DNA of 22,968 nucleotides from Christensenella sp. UBA7703 (GTDB lineage: Bacteria; Bacillota; Clostridia; Christensenellales; CAG-138), in contig DLGD01000020.1 of assembly GCA_002482505.1 (NCBI GenBank), forward strand, positions 1-22,968. Reading direction: 5' to 3'. Position numbers and translations under genes: made by a program. Below the pieces are notes generated by a model that was not told where the DNA came from, made no database searches, and saw only the letters and a program-made list of their open reading frames with translations. Shown one piece after another: positions 15,887 to 22,968 of the stretch (the stretch's first letter is position 1; the number at the start of each line of letters is the position of its first letter).

Positions 15887-16480
15887 TTAAACCACGGGGA
15901 TTTCTTCGGAGCTGTCTTCGATGATCTCCTGCGAGTAGTGTTGAAAATTCGGCATCTCGTCGACCGTGTGAATCCCGAATTGGCGCAAAAACTTGTCGGT
16001 GGTGCCAAAGAGCGTCGGGTGGCCGACAACATCTTTTCTGCCGACTTCTACAATTAAATCGAGCTTTTGCAGTTGCGTGACCGCATAGTCACAGCGCACG
16101 CCGCGCACGCGTTCTACATCCGCGCGGGTGACGGGCTGACGATAGGCAATCACCGCGAGGGTTTCGAGGAGGGATTGGGAAACGCTCTTGGTTTCGTCCG
16201 GGTTGACGAGCTGCTTGACTTCCTCAATGTAGTCCCGGTTGCTGACGAGCTGTGCCGTGTCGTGGGTGACAAGCAACTGTACGCCACGCCCTTCCACACG
16301 ATAAGAATATTCCATCTCGGAGAGCAGATTGCGCATCTTTGGCATCGGCAGATCCAGCACGCGCGCAAGCTCTGTAATCGCGACAGGATCGCCCGCAACA
16401 AAGAGCATGCATTCGATCTTATGCCGGAGCAACTGCTCGTTTCTGCTTTCTTGCTTTGCTTCTTCTTTTCTCTCTTCCAT
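15887..16480 (-). CDS. scpB: Segregation and condensation protein B
   Basis: ScpB is the winged-helix subunit that dimerises and binds ScpA in the SMC condensin complex, needed for chromosome compaction and segregation. The 197-residue protein has a charged N-terminus (MEERKEEAKQESRNEQ), then IECMLFVAGDPVAITELARVL, the first winged helix. It continues through VSNRDYIEEVKQLV and ETLAVIAYRQPVTRADVERVRGV, the family hallmark, to GRKDVVGHPTLFGTTDKFL. An acidic tail ends it. GAGGG lies upstream of the ATG at 16480. It is 44 bases downstream of scpA, and its stop lies next to the shared terminator. Confidence 0.96.
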   Translation of the reverse strand: MEERKEEAKQESRNEQLLRHKIECMLFVAGDPVAITELARVLDLPMPKMRNLLSEMEYSYRVEGRGVQLLVTHDTAQLVSNRDYIEEVKQLVNPDETKSVSQSLLETLAVIAYRQPVTRADVERVRGVRCDYAVTQLQKLDLIVEVGRKDVVGHPTLFGTTDKFLRQFGIHTVDEMPNFQHYSQEIIEDSSEEIPVV

Positions 16481-16524
16481 CGTACCCTCTAGTAGCGGTC
16501 TTTAGACGGCGGCTCAATCAAGCG

Positions 16525-17289
16525 TCAGTCTTCCGACTCGTCCATGTATTCGTAGTTGTCGTCGTCGAGCAGGAGCTTGTCTGCGCTGATGCGAATCGGC
16601 GCAAACGGCGCCTTTTGCTTGAGCAGGATTTCGCCGCGCGCAATCATCTCCAGAAGCGCCATAAATGTTGCGATGATCTCTGTGCGTTCCGCGTCGGCAG
16701 TAAACAAGTCCTCAAATGAAATCGCGTGCTTTTCGAGCAATACGGAGCGAATCTTTGCTGTTTGCGAGCGAACCGTATATCGATCCGGGTTGACGTGCTG
16801 GGAGTGGATCACCTCCGGCTCGTCCTTTTTACGCGCCAGCATCTCGAGGAAGGCGGCAAAGAGGCCTTCCATCGTCGCTCCGTCGAGTGCAACTTCCTTC
16901 GGCGGAAGCGGAATGTCCTCCGGCAGACGGGTACGGCTGTTCTTCGCGTCCTCAAAGAGGGTTTTGAGCTGTTCGCTCGCTTCCTTAAATGCTTTATAGT
17001 CGCGCAATTGCCGAATCAGCAGCGTCTCCGGGTCTTCCTCCGCTTCGTCTTCTTTCGGCGGGCGGGGCAGGAGCTGCCGGCTCTTGATATAGAGCAGCGT
17101 TGCCGCCATGGTTAAAAACTCACTCGCGGTGTCCATATCCAGCTCGTCCAGCTGATCCATATAGGAAAGATACTGCGCGGTGATCTCGGAGACGAAGATG
17201 TCCTTGACATCCAGTTCGGCTTCTTCAATCAGGTGCAGTAGTAAGTCGAGCGGGCCTTCAAACTGTTGGAGCTGTACGGTATACGGCAT
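16525..17289 (-). CDS. scpA: Segregation and condensation protein A
   Basis: ScpA is the kleisin that bridges the heads of the SMC dimer. The 254-residue product opens with QQFEGPLDLLLHLIEEAELDVKDI, the kleisin N-terminal motif, followed by ITAQYLSYMDQL and EFLTMAATLLYIKSRQLLP. The middle is charged and variable. The C-terminal winged-helix part (ISFEDLFTADAERTEIIATFMALLEMIARGEI) matches the SMC head-binding domain. I start it at 17289, with AAGGA 7 bases upstream; the open frame to 17355 would overlap the M50 gene. It lies 37 bases after the M50 protease gene and before scpB, a conserved Clostridia order. Confidence 0.96.
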   Translation of the reverse strand: MPYTVQLQQFEGPLDLLLHLIEEAELDVKDIFVSEITAQYLSYMDQLDELDMDTASEFLTMAATLLYIKSRQLLPRPPKEDEAEEDPETLLIRQLRDYKAFKEASEQLKTLFEDAKNSRTRLPEDIPLPPKEVALDGATMEGLFAAFLEMLARKKDEPEVIHSQHVNPDRYTVRSQTAKIRSVLLEKHAISFEDLFTADAERTEIIATFMALLEMIARGEILLKQKAPFAPIRISADKLLLDDDNYEYMDESED

Positions 17290-17326
17290 TCGTGTTCCTT
17301 GCAGGTTTTTTCTTGCGGGTGATTCT

Positions 17327-17980
17327 TTACAGCAGGTTGATGAACCAGACGGCAACCGAGGAGAAGCCGCTGAAGATGCCGGAGATCAGATATCCGAGTA
17401 CGGTCGATACCGCACCCGAGAGCAAGAGCGCGAGCAGAATCCATTGCCCGTACTGCCGCAAAAACATGAATACGCGCGGAATCTTATGCATCAGTAGGCT
17501 TTCCGCAACATGGGAGCCATCCAGCGGATAGATCGGAATCAGGTTGAAGATCGCCAGCGTCAGATTGATCGTGATGATCGAACCGACGATGCTCATGAAC
17601 GCCTCGTTGGTGGCAAGTCCCCATTTGAGGATGCCCGCTACATAGACGAACGAAAACAGAAACGCGACGATCAGATTGGTTATGATTCCCGCGAGGGAAA
17701 CGATGATGTCGTCCCGCCGATAATGCTTGAAATTTCGCGGCGAGACCGGCACGGGTTTTGCCCAGCCGAAGCCGACCAGCAGCAGCATCGCGAACCCGAT
17801 GGGGTCGATGTGCGCAAGTGGATTGAGGGTCATCCGGCCGAGGTTTCGCGCCGTCGGGTCACCGAGGCGGTAGGCCGCATAAGCATGCGCCCACTCGTGG
17901 ACGGTCAGACCGATGAGAATTGCCGGCAGAACATAGAGAAACTGCAGCGGGTTTTGAAAGAGTTGAGCGATACGTGACAA
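17327..17980 (-). CDS. M50 (site-2 protease) family zinc metalloprotease, TTG start
   Basis: This is a roughly 217-residue membrane metalloprotease. The zinc-binding HEWAH lies in the first membrane segment (LTVHEWAHAYAAYRLGD), followed by TARNLGRMTLNPLAHIDPIG. The second metal-ligand motif is FNLIPIYPLDGSHV near residue 150. Family members cut proteins inside the membrane, but for this short clade no substrate is known. The only good start is TTG at 17980, nine bases after GGGAG. The ATG at 17988 is out of frame and sits one base from that same site. The frame is open to 18064 with nothing conserved. It heads the M50-scpA-scpB run. Confidence 0.9.
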   Translation of the reverse strand: MSRIAQLFQNPLQFLYVLPAILIGLTVHEWAHAYAAYRLGDPTARNLGRMTLNPLAHIDPIGFAMLLLVGFGWAKPVPVSPRNFKHYRRDDIIVSLAGIITNLIVAFLFSFVYVAGILKWGLATNEAFMSIVGSIITINLTLAIFNLIPIYPLDGSHVAESLLMHKIPRVFMFLRQYGQWILLALLLSGAVSTVLGYLISGIFSGFSSVAVWFINLL

Positions 17981-18063
17981 AATCGCATACTCCCTTCTAA
18001 TGTTAAAAATTTCAACAATACATGTGCATCGAGCAACCGATACACACAGGAATCGTTGCCACA

Positions 18064-18092
18064 ATTATACGCGAACGGGAAACCGAACGCAA
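18064..18092 (-). promoter_or_regulatory. Promoter for the M50-scpA-scpB run
   Basis: On the minus strand TTGCGT (18087-18092) and TATAAT (18064-18069) are separated by 17 bases. Transcription would start near 18057, giving a leader of about 77 bases to the TTG start. The region 17981-18169 has no gene, and I see no terminator for rqcH in it, so some read-through is possible. Confidence 0.6.
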
Positions 18093-18169
18093 TCAAGGGC
18101 GATCGAGCGGCAGGAGATTCCACAGACTGTTCACAAAGCGTCCCTGGCGCACAAAAAGCTGCCGCAATC

Positions 18170-19873
18170 CTACTTTTGTTCTGCACGTTCGCGCAGTTGC
18201 TGAATCGACGCGGTGTCCGGCGTGATATAGAGCGTACGGTTGGTGGAATAGATCACCATGCCCGGCCGCGCGCCGGAGGGCTTTTTGACGTATTTGCGCG
18301 GCGTGTAGTCAACCGGAACACCTGCGGATGAGCGGGACTGTGAATAAAACGCCGCAAGATTTGCCGCCTCGCGCAGCGTTTGTTCCGGCGGTTCCCCTTC
18401 AAAGTCGATGACGACATGCGAACCGGGAATGTTCTTCGCGTGCAGCCAGATGTTCTCGGATCGCGCGGTTTGCAGTGTCAGCGCGTCGTTCTGACGGTTG
18501 TTCTTTCCAACATAGATTACGATGCCGTCGCTGGAGACAAAGCGCATCGGCGCAGAAGATTTGTTTGCAGGTTTCGATGCTTGCGCTTTTTCCGGGCGGA
18601 GGTATCGCTCCCGAATCAGTTCCTCTTTGATCTCGCTGAGCTCATAGAGCGTGTCGCATTTGCCGATGTTTTCCAGCTGCCCTTCCAGATAGGCGATCTC
18701 GTTTGCAAGTCCTTCGACCTGCCCTTCGGCATACGCTTTGCCGAGCTTGCCTTTGCGATAGAGCTTGAACTGCTTTTTCGCGTTGTCCTGCGCGGTGAGT
18801 GCGGGATCGAGCGAAATGATTCGCTTTGCGGGCGGATCGACAAAATAGTCGTCCACGATCAGCTCTTTCATGCCGGGCTTTGCCAGATGCAGGTTGGCTA
18901 AGATGAGCTCGCCGCTGATGCGCGCGGTGTCATGCGCCTCGCTTTGCTGAATGGTCTCCAGAAAGGCGGCATATTTATTCTGCGCTCGGCTGAGTGCTGT
19001 CGAGACCGTGTGCCGGAGGGCCGCGCCGTGACGGCGGATTCGCACGATCTGGTCGCGGTCGGCATAATAGCGGTCCAGAACCTCGCTCATACTGGAGAAG
19101 GGTTCCACGCGTGCATACAGATTGGCTGGGATAAACGGCAGCGCCGCGGCTGGTTCGCCATCCGCATGGTAGGCGATGCACGGCGCGTAGTTGCCGGATT
19201 TCATCGATTGCAGCAGCGAAAACAAAGCGGCGGGGGATTGCGCCGCCGAAAGCAGCGCGTTTGCGCTTTGCTTGGAGACGCCGTCAAACGATGCGGTCAT
19301 CGCGCGGACAGGATCGGCGCAAGTGAACAGCGCTTCAAACGCTTCCTTTGGTGCAACGAACGGATCAAGCTTGTTTTGCGTCGGGATGGCTTCATATGGA
19401 AAGCCGGGCAGGAGGATGCGCGCGCCGTCGTTGCTTGCGGAGACGCGGCGGACGCAGTCCACAATCGCACCGGATGGCTCCAGCAGCAAGAGATTTCCGT
19501 GTTTTCCGGTCAGTTCGATGATGAGCCGAAGCGATACTTCGTCAAACAATTCGTTTCGCGCGAGGATGATGATTTCGCAAACACGATCCGCGCCGAGCTG
19601 CCGGATGGAGCAGATTCGCCCGCAGATGAGCCGACGGCGCAGCAGCATGCAAAACGCGGGCGCGTTCATCGGGTTGTCAAACGATCGGCTGGTAAGTTGG
19701 ATGCGCCCGTTTTCCGGATGTGTACTGACGAGCAGGCGCAGGTTTGCGTTGTTTGCCCGTACAACAAAGAGCAGCAAGTCCTTTTCGGGCTGCTGCACTT
19801 TGTCAATCTTTCCGCCGATGAGCGGTTGCAGTTCGTGAATCACCGCGCCAAGCGCGATTCCGTCCATTGCCAT
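18170..19873 (-). CDS. rqcH: Rqc2/RqcH ribosome quality control factor (NFACT family)
   Basis: RqcH binds obstructed 50S subunits carrying peptidyl-tRNA and adds C-terminal alanine tails that mark the nascent chain for proteolysis. Older annotation calls the family fibronectin-binding protein. The 567-residue product opens with MDGIALGAVIHELQPLIGGKIDKVQQPEKD, the NFACT-N start. It continues with FCMLLRRRLICGRI and a helical coiled-coil middle (about 270-420). The C-terminal NFACT-R domain includes FVSSDGIVIYVGKNNRQND, NIWLHAKNIPGSHVVI and the KYVKKPSGARPGMV segment near the end. I use the ATG at 19873 for its ribosome site; 19867 is also possible. It lies 54 bases after yerC and probably shares its promoter. 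Confidence 0.93.
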   Translation of the reverse strand: MAMDGIALGAVIHELQPLIGGKIDKVQQPEKDLLLFVVRANNANLRLLVSTHPENGRIQLTSRSFDNPMNAPAFCMLLRRRLICGRICSIRQLGADRVCEIIILARNELFDEVSLRLIIELTGKHGNLLLLEPSGAIVDCVRRVSASNDGARILLPGFPYEAIPTQNKLDPFVAPKEAFEALFTCADPVRAMTASFDGVSKQSANALLSAAQSPAALFSLLQSMKSGNYAPCIAYHADGEPAAALPFIPANLYARVEPFSSMSEVLDRYYADRDQIVRIRRHGAALRHTVSTALSRAQNKYAAFLETIQQSEAHDTARISGELILANLHLAKPGMKELIVDDYFVDPPAKRIISLDPALTAQDNAKKQFKLYRKGKLGKAYAEGQVEGLANEIAYLEGQLENIGKCDTLYELSEIKEELIRERYLRPEKAQASKPANKSSAPMRFVSSDGIVIYVGKNNRQNDALTLQTARSENIWLHAKNIPGSHVVIDFEGEPPEQTLREAANLAAFYSQSRSSAGVPVDYTPRKYVKKPSGARPGMVIYSTNRTLYITPDTASIQQLRERAEQK

Positions 19874-19927
19874 GAAATCTTCTTACTCCAATATCGGTCT
19901 AGAGCCGCGTTCAATCCGCAAACAAAC

Positions 19928-20230
19928 TTATTCAGGTTTCTTCAAGCGGTCGAGAATCAGTCGATAGCCGCCCGCACCGTATTCCAGACAGCGGTTGACG
20001 CGGCTGATGGTCGCGCTGGAAGCGTTGAACTTGTGCGCGATGTCTTGATAGGTTTCACCCGCGTCAAGCTGCCGTGCGACCTGCCAGCGCTGCGCCATTG
20101 CCTGCAATTCGTTGATGGTGCACATGTCTTCAAAGAACTGATAGCATTCCGAAAGATTCCGCAGAGATAGGATCGCGTGAAACACATCGTCCAACTCTTC
20201 GCTGTTCAGCCTGGAAACATATGCATCCAT
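19928..20230 (-). CDS. yerC: YerC/YecD family TrpR-like regulator
   Basis: This is a 100-residue helix-turn-helix protein of the TrpR superfamily. The N-terminal helices (LNSEELDDVFHAILSLRNLSECYQFFEDMCT) are followed by NELQAMAQRWQVARQLDAG. The DNA-reading part is YQDIAHKFNASSATISRVNRCL. A short C-terminal stretch (GAGGYRLILDRL) is conserved in the family. The ligand and targets are unknown; the tryptophan-sensing function of TrpR should not be assumed. AAAGGTGA lies upstream of the ATG at 20230, and I prefer it to the frame's start at 20263. In B. subtilis yerC lies close to pcrA-ligA; here the two are separated by about 5 kb of other genes. Confidence 0.92.
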   Translation of the reverse strand: MDAYVSRLNSEELDDVFHAILSLRNLSECYQFFEDMCTINELQAMAQRWQVARQLDAGETYQDIAHKFNASSATISRVNRCLEYGAGGYRLILDRLKKPE

Positions 20231-20287
20231 AGAAGAATCACCTTTCGTTTGCAGCGGTAGCAACCATTTGTGTTCAAGTACGAATCT

Positions 20288-20316
20288 ATTTTATTCGCTT
20301 TCATACTGGAAAGCAA
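20288..20316 (-). promoter_or_regulatory. Promoter for yerC-rqcH
   Basis: On the minus strand TTGCTT (20311-20316) and TAAAAT (20288-20293) are 17 bases apart. Transcription would begin near 20281, leaving about 51 bases to the yerC ATG. The -35 lies directly after the rpsT terminator's T-run. Confidence 0.5.
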
Positions 20317-20347
20317 GAAAAAAGGGGCATACCGTGTAGGTATGCCC
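20317..20347 (-). terminator. Intrinsic terminator of rpsT
   Basis: On the minus strand GGGCATACC and GGTATGCCC form a perfect 9-pair stem around a 5-base loop, followed by CTTTTTTC. It lies 22 bases after the rpsT stop and separates rpsT from yerC. Confidence 0.92.
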
Positions 20348-20369
20348 AAAGCTGAAAACCGAACTGGGG

Positions 20370-20633
20370 TTACAGCGCCGCAGCGCGTTTTTTTGCCAAC
20401 TGCGCCTTTTTGCGGGCGGCAGCATTCTTGTGGATCATGCCCTTAGCGGCAGCATGATCAACTGTGCTGACGGCCGTCAAATACGTTTTTTCGGTTGCGG
20501 CAGAGTCCCCGGCCTGCAGCGCTTCATCAAAGCGGCGGATAGTCGTCTTCATTTCGGACTTGGCCGCGCGATTATTCAGCGTTTGCTTCGCGGTGATTTT
20601 AACACGCTTCATGGCGGACTTGATGTTTGCCAA
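20370..20633 (-). CDS. rpsT: Small ribosomal subunit protein bS20, TTG start
   Basis: This is an 87-residue S20 protein, which binds 16S rRNA early in 30S assembly. It opens ANIKSAMKRVKITAKQTLNNRAAKS and is lysine-, arginine- and alanine-rich throughout, with the expected three-helix pattern and MIHKNAAARKKAQLAKK near the end. The start codon is TTG, with GGGGGTGA upstream at normal spacing, and no ATG could give the conserved N-terminus. E. coli rpsT also uses UUG, where the weak start takes part in autogenous control; the same may hold here but is not shown. It is a single-gene unit with its own promoter and terminator. Confidence 0.97.
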   Translation of the reverse strand: MANIKSAMKRVKITAKQTLNNRAAKSEMKTTIRRFDEALQAGDSAATEKTYLTAVSTVDHAAAKGMIHKNAAARKKAQLAKKRAAAL

Positions 20634-20681
20634 AACAATTCACCCCCTATTTCAGTCTCTCATTTCTTTCGAACAGAAGTT

Positions 20682-20710
20682 AGTCTAGCATACCACAGGG
20701 GATAATGCAA
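20682..20710 (-). promoter_or_regulatory. Promoter for rpsT
   Basis: On the minus strand TTGCAT (20705-20710) and TAGACT (20682-20687) are 17 bases apart, and TGC before the -10 makes it an extended type. Transcription would start near 20675, giving a leader of about 42 bases with the GGGGGTGA ribosome site. Confidence 0.6.
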
Positions 20711-20865
20711 GCAAAATATTGCGTTTTCGCGTGAAAACAAAGCAAAACGGCGCGTACGTTCTCACAAATGATCTTCTACTTATTATAAATGCTTCTTGTG
20801 TGATTTTGTTCCCCGGAATCATGCATAGGAAAGGACATTTTCACATTTTCGTTGCATTTTCAAAG
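20711..20865. other. AT-rich spacer between divergent rpsT and groESL
   Basis: This stretch joins the divergent rpsT and groESL promoters. I see no open reading frame with a ribosome site, no hairpin with a U-run and no clear second promoter. A TTATAAAT at about 20783-20790 has no convincing -35. The AT-rich part before 20866 could act as an UP element for groESL. Confidence 0.5.
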
Positions 20866-20893
20866 TTGACGCATCCGACAATCGTGGTATAAT
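20866..20893 (+). promoter_or_regulatory. SigA-type promoter of groESL
   Basis: TTGACG (20866-20871) and TATAAT (20888-20893) are separated by 16 bases, with TGG giving an extended -10. This is the strongest promoter match in the window. Transcription would begin near 20900, five bases before the CIRCE element. Confidence 0.9.
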
Positions 20894-20904
20894 TGTTCTC
20901 GTGA

Positions 20905-20931
20905 TTAGCACTCGACAAAAAAGAGTGCTAA
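20905..20931. promoter_or_regulatory. CIRCE operator (HrcA binding site)
   Basis: TTAGCACTC, nine bases, GAGTGCTAA: an exact match to the CIRCE consensus. It starts just after the predicted first transcribed base, so HrcA bound here would repress groESL, with release on heat shock. hrcA itself is not in this window. Confidence 0.97.
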
Positions 20932-20973
20932 CAAATCAAAAATCAACTAGAATACATAGGAGGCGAAACTCGT

Positions 20974-21258
20974 ATGAAACTGAAACCTTTGGCCGATCGC
21001 GTTGTTGTTATCAGCATCGAGAACGAAGAGGTTGTCAAGGGCGGCATCGTGTTGCCGACCGCAGCAAAGGAAAAACCGCAGATGGCTCAAGTGATCTCGG
21101 TTGGACCCGGCGGCGTTGTGGACGGCAAAGAAGTCGTCATGTACGTCAAAGCGGGTGACAAGGTGATCTGCTCCAAGTATGCGGGCACCGAAGTCAAGCT
21201 CGACGACCAAGAATACCTCATCGTCCGTCAGAGCGATATTCTCGCGGTCGTAGAATAA
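20974..21258 (+). CDS. groES: Co-chaperonin GroES
   Basis: This is a 94-residue GroES, the heptameric lid of the GroEL cage. It opens MKLKPLADRVVV, with the mobile-loop region EEVVKGGIVLPTAAKEKPQ that contacts GroEL, then VISVGPGG and the KAGDKVICSKYAGTEV core, ending LIVRQSDILAVVE. An AGGAGG lies 10 bases upstream of the ATG. The 74-base leader contains the CIRCE element near its 5' end. groEL follows 17 bases later in the same operon. Confidence 0.98.
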   Translation: MKLKPLADRVVVISIENEEVVKGGIVLPTAAKEKPQMAQVISVGPGGVVDGKEVVMYVKAGDKVICSKYAGTEVKLDDQEYLIVRQSDILAVVE

Positions 21259-21275
21259 TCAGGAGGAAATGAACG

Positions 21276-22904
21276 ATGGCTAAACAGTTAAAGTATAGCG
21301 AAGAAGCACGCAGAGCGCTTCAGACCGGCTTGGATAAGCTGGCGAATACCGTAAAAATCACCTTGGGGCCCAAAGGCCGCAACGTCGTGCTGGACAAAAA
21401 ATATGGCGCGCCGCTGATTACCAATGATGGTGTTACCATTGCAAAAGAGATTGAGCTGGAAGACCCATTTGAAAACATGGGTGCGCAGCTCGTCAAAGAA
21501 GTCGCCACCAAGACCAACGATGTTGCGGGTGACGGCACCACCACGGCGACCCTGCTTGCGCAGGCAATCGTCCGTGAAGGCATGAAGAACGTTGCCGCCG
21601 GCGCAAACCCGATGGTTGTCCGCCGCGGGATCGAAGCCGCCGTCAACGAAGCGGTTGAGGGACTCAAATCCCTGAGCAAGCCCGTCGGCAGCAAGAACGC
21701 CATCGCACAGGTCGCCTCCATTTCCGCTGGCGACGAGACCGTTGGCAAGCTCATCTCGGACGCGATGGAGAAGGTCGGCAACGACGGCGTCATCACCGTG
21801 GAAGAGAGCAAAACCATGAAAACCGAGCTGAACATCGTCGAAGGCATGCAGTTTGACCGTGGTTACGCTTCCGCGTACATGGTGACCGATACCGAAAAGA
21901 TGGAAGGCGTTCTTGATAATCCCTATATCCTCATCACCGACAAAAAGATCGGTAACATTCAGGAGATTCTCCCGATTCTCCAGCTGATTGCACAGCAGAG
22001 CCGTGCGCTCCTTATCATCGCGGAAGATGTCGAAGGCGAAGCGCTCACCACACTCGTGCTCAACAAACTGCGCGGCACGTTTAACTGCATCGCTGTCAAA
22101 GCTCCTGGCTTTGGCGATCGCAGAAAGGCCATGCTGCAGGATATCGCTGTCCTTACCGGTGGTGAAGTGATCTCCTCTGAAATCGGCCTCGACCTTAAGG
22201 AAACCCAGCTGACCCAGCTCGGTACCGCCCGTCAGGTCAAGGTGGACAAGGACAACACGATCATCGTCGAAGGTTCCGGCAATGCTGAGGAAATCAATGC
22301 ACGTGTTGCCGCGATCAAGGTTCAGATCGCTGAAACCACGTCTGATTATGACAAAGAGAAACTCCAGGAGCGTCTTGCTAAGCTCGCGGGCGGCGTTGCC
22401 GTCATCGCGGTTGGCGCAGCCACCGAAATCGAGATGAAGGAGTTCAAGCTCCGTATTGAGGACGCGCTCTCCGCAACCCGTGCGGCTGTGGAAGAGGGCA
22501 TCGTCCCGGGCGGCGGCGTGGCACTGCTGAACGTTGCAGAACGCGTGAAGAAGCTCGCCGAGACCTCCACAGGTGATCATAAGACAGGCGTGAACATCGT
22601 TCTGCGTGCGCTGGAAGAACCGGTTCGCCAGATCGCGATCAATGCCGGCGTGGACGGCGCAGTCGTGGTGGAGAATATCCGCCGCGAGAACAAGCCGGGT
22701 TACGGCTACAACGCCGCAAGCGATACCTACGGCATCATGGCGGATGAAGGCATCATCGATCCCACGAAGGTCACCCGCAGCGCGCTGCAGAACGCGGCTT
22801 CCGTTGCGGCAATGGTGCTTACCACCGAGAGCCTGGTCACCGATATTCCGACGCCTCCGGCACCCGTTGCGGCGCCCGGCCCGGATATGGGCGGCATGTA
22901 CTAA
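21276..22904 (+). CDS. groEL: Chaperonin GroEL (Hsp60)
   Basis: This is a complete 542-residue GroEL, which folds proteins inside a double heptameric ring with GroES and ATP. The N-terminal equatorial domain has TLGPKGRNVVLDKKYGAPLITNDG and the ATP-binding AGDGTTTATLLAQ with the conserved aspartate. The apical domain has GMQFDRGYASAYMVTD and LIIAEDVEGEALTTLVLNKLRG. The C-terminal equatorial part has EEGIVPGGGVALL and GYNAASDTYGIMADEGIIDP. The tail ends PDMGGMY, with only one GGM unit rather than the multiple repeats of E. coli. GGAGG precedes the ATG. It is the second gene of the CIRCE-controlled operon. The 64 bases after it hold no visible terminator. Confidence 0.99.
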   Translation: MAKQLKYSEEARRALQTGLDKLANTVKITLGPKGRNVVLDKKYGAPLITNDGVTIAKEIELEDPFENMGAQLVKEVATKTNDVAGDGTTTATLLAQAIVREGMKNVAAGANPMVVRRGIEAAVNEAVEGLKSLSKPVGSKNAIAQVASISAGDETVGKLISDAMEKVGNDGVITVEESKTMKTELNIVEGMQFDRGYASAYMVTDTEKMEGVLDNPYILITDKKIGNIQEILPILQLIAQQSRALLIIAEDVEGEALTTLVLNKLRGTFNCIAVKAPGFGDRRKAMLQDIAVLTGGEVISSEIGLDLKETQLTQLGTARQVKVDKDNTIIVEGSGNAEEINARVAAIKVQIAETTSDYDKEKLQERLAKLAGGVAVIAVGAATEIEMKEFKLRIEDALSATRAAVEEGIVPGGGVALLNVAERVKKLAETSTGDHKTGVNIVLRALEEPVRQIAINAGVDGAVVVENIRRENKPGYGYNAASDTYGIMADEGIIDPTKVTRSALQNAASVAAMVLTTESLVTDIPTPPAPVAAPGPDMGGMY

Positions 22905-22968
22905 GCGAAAGCAGCACAGGCAAAAACAAAAGAGAGCATGGAGAAAATGAACTGAACCCCGAGAAACG

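Noticed and set aside
17905..17988. 27-residue open frame from the ATG at 17988 as a leader peptide for the M50 gene
   Set aside because: Its ATG is one base from the ribosome site, and the peptide shows no leader-type composition.
18932..20170. 412-codon plus-strand open frame opposite rqcH and yerC
   Set aside because: It spans two real genes and the gap between them, with no start signal and no domain; it comes from GC-rich codon use.
20670..20683. Second LexA-like site CGAACAGAAGTTAG at the rpsT promoter
   Set aside because: The right half is GTTA rather than GTTY and the inner bases do not fit; rpsT is not an expected SOS gene.
21288..22580. 430-codon open frame antisense to groEL
   Set aside because: It is a shadow of the strongly biased codon use of groEL, with no ribosome site or recognisable domain.

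Overview
The window is a gene-dense piece of ordinary chromosome from a Bacillota (Firmicutes) bacterium, most likely a Clostridia-type organism with moderately high GC. Several things point there: strong GGAGG-type ribosome binding sites, a perfect CIRCE operator before groESL, a RemA (DUF370) gene between yicC and gmk, a YerC-type TrpR-like regulator, RqcH, an M50 protease-scpA-scpB cluster, and a candidate Gram-positive-type LexA box. The genus cannot be named from the sequence alone. I see no prophage, insertion sequence, CRISPR array, tRNA or rRNA.

Layout. (1) 80-9200, minus strand: a long run in the order yicC, remA, gmk, rpoZ, priA, two ABC half-transporters and a TSUP permease. It reads from a promoter near 9231-9259. 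In Bacillus the same backbone carries coaBC between rpoZ and priA, and def-fmt after priA. Here the coaBC position is a 209-base hairpin-rich gap, and priA is followed directly by a heterodimeric ABC exporter. (2) 9322-14597, minus strand: pcrA, ligA and an AIR-synthase-like (HypE/ThiL fold) gene. (3) 14598-14746: divergent region with two extended -10 promoters and a candidate LexA box. (4) 14747-15813, plus strand: rdgB, apparently leaderless, overlapping a YfcE-type phosphoesterase gene. (5) 15841-15883: terminator between convergent operons. (6) 15887-17980, minus strand: M50 protease, scpA, scpB. (7) 18170-20230, minus strand: yerC, then rqcH. (8) 20370-20633, minus strand: rpsT with a TTG start, its own promoter and a terminator. 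(9) 20866-22904, plus strand: groES-groEL under CIRCE control.

The genes are mostly information processing and quality control: DNA repair and replication restart (pcrA, ligA, priA), nucleotide pool cleaning (rdgB, gmk), chromosome condensation (scpAB), RNA polymerase and ribosome parts (rpoZ, rpsT), rescue of stalled nascent chains (rqcH), and protein folding (groESL). The exporter and TSUP permease are the accessory part.

I did not find a convincing undescribed system. The observations most worth checking are the leaderless rdgB start, the candidate LexA box between pcrA and rdgB, the palindrome inside the yicC promoter, and the structured rpoZ-priA gap together with the replaced downstream genes.
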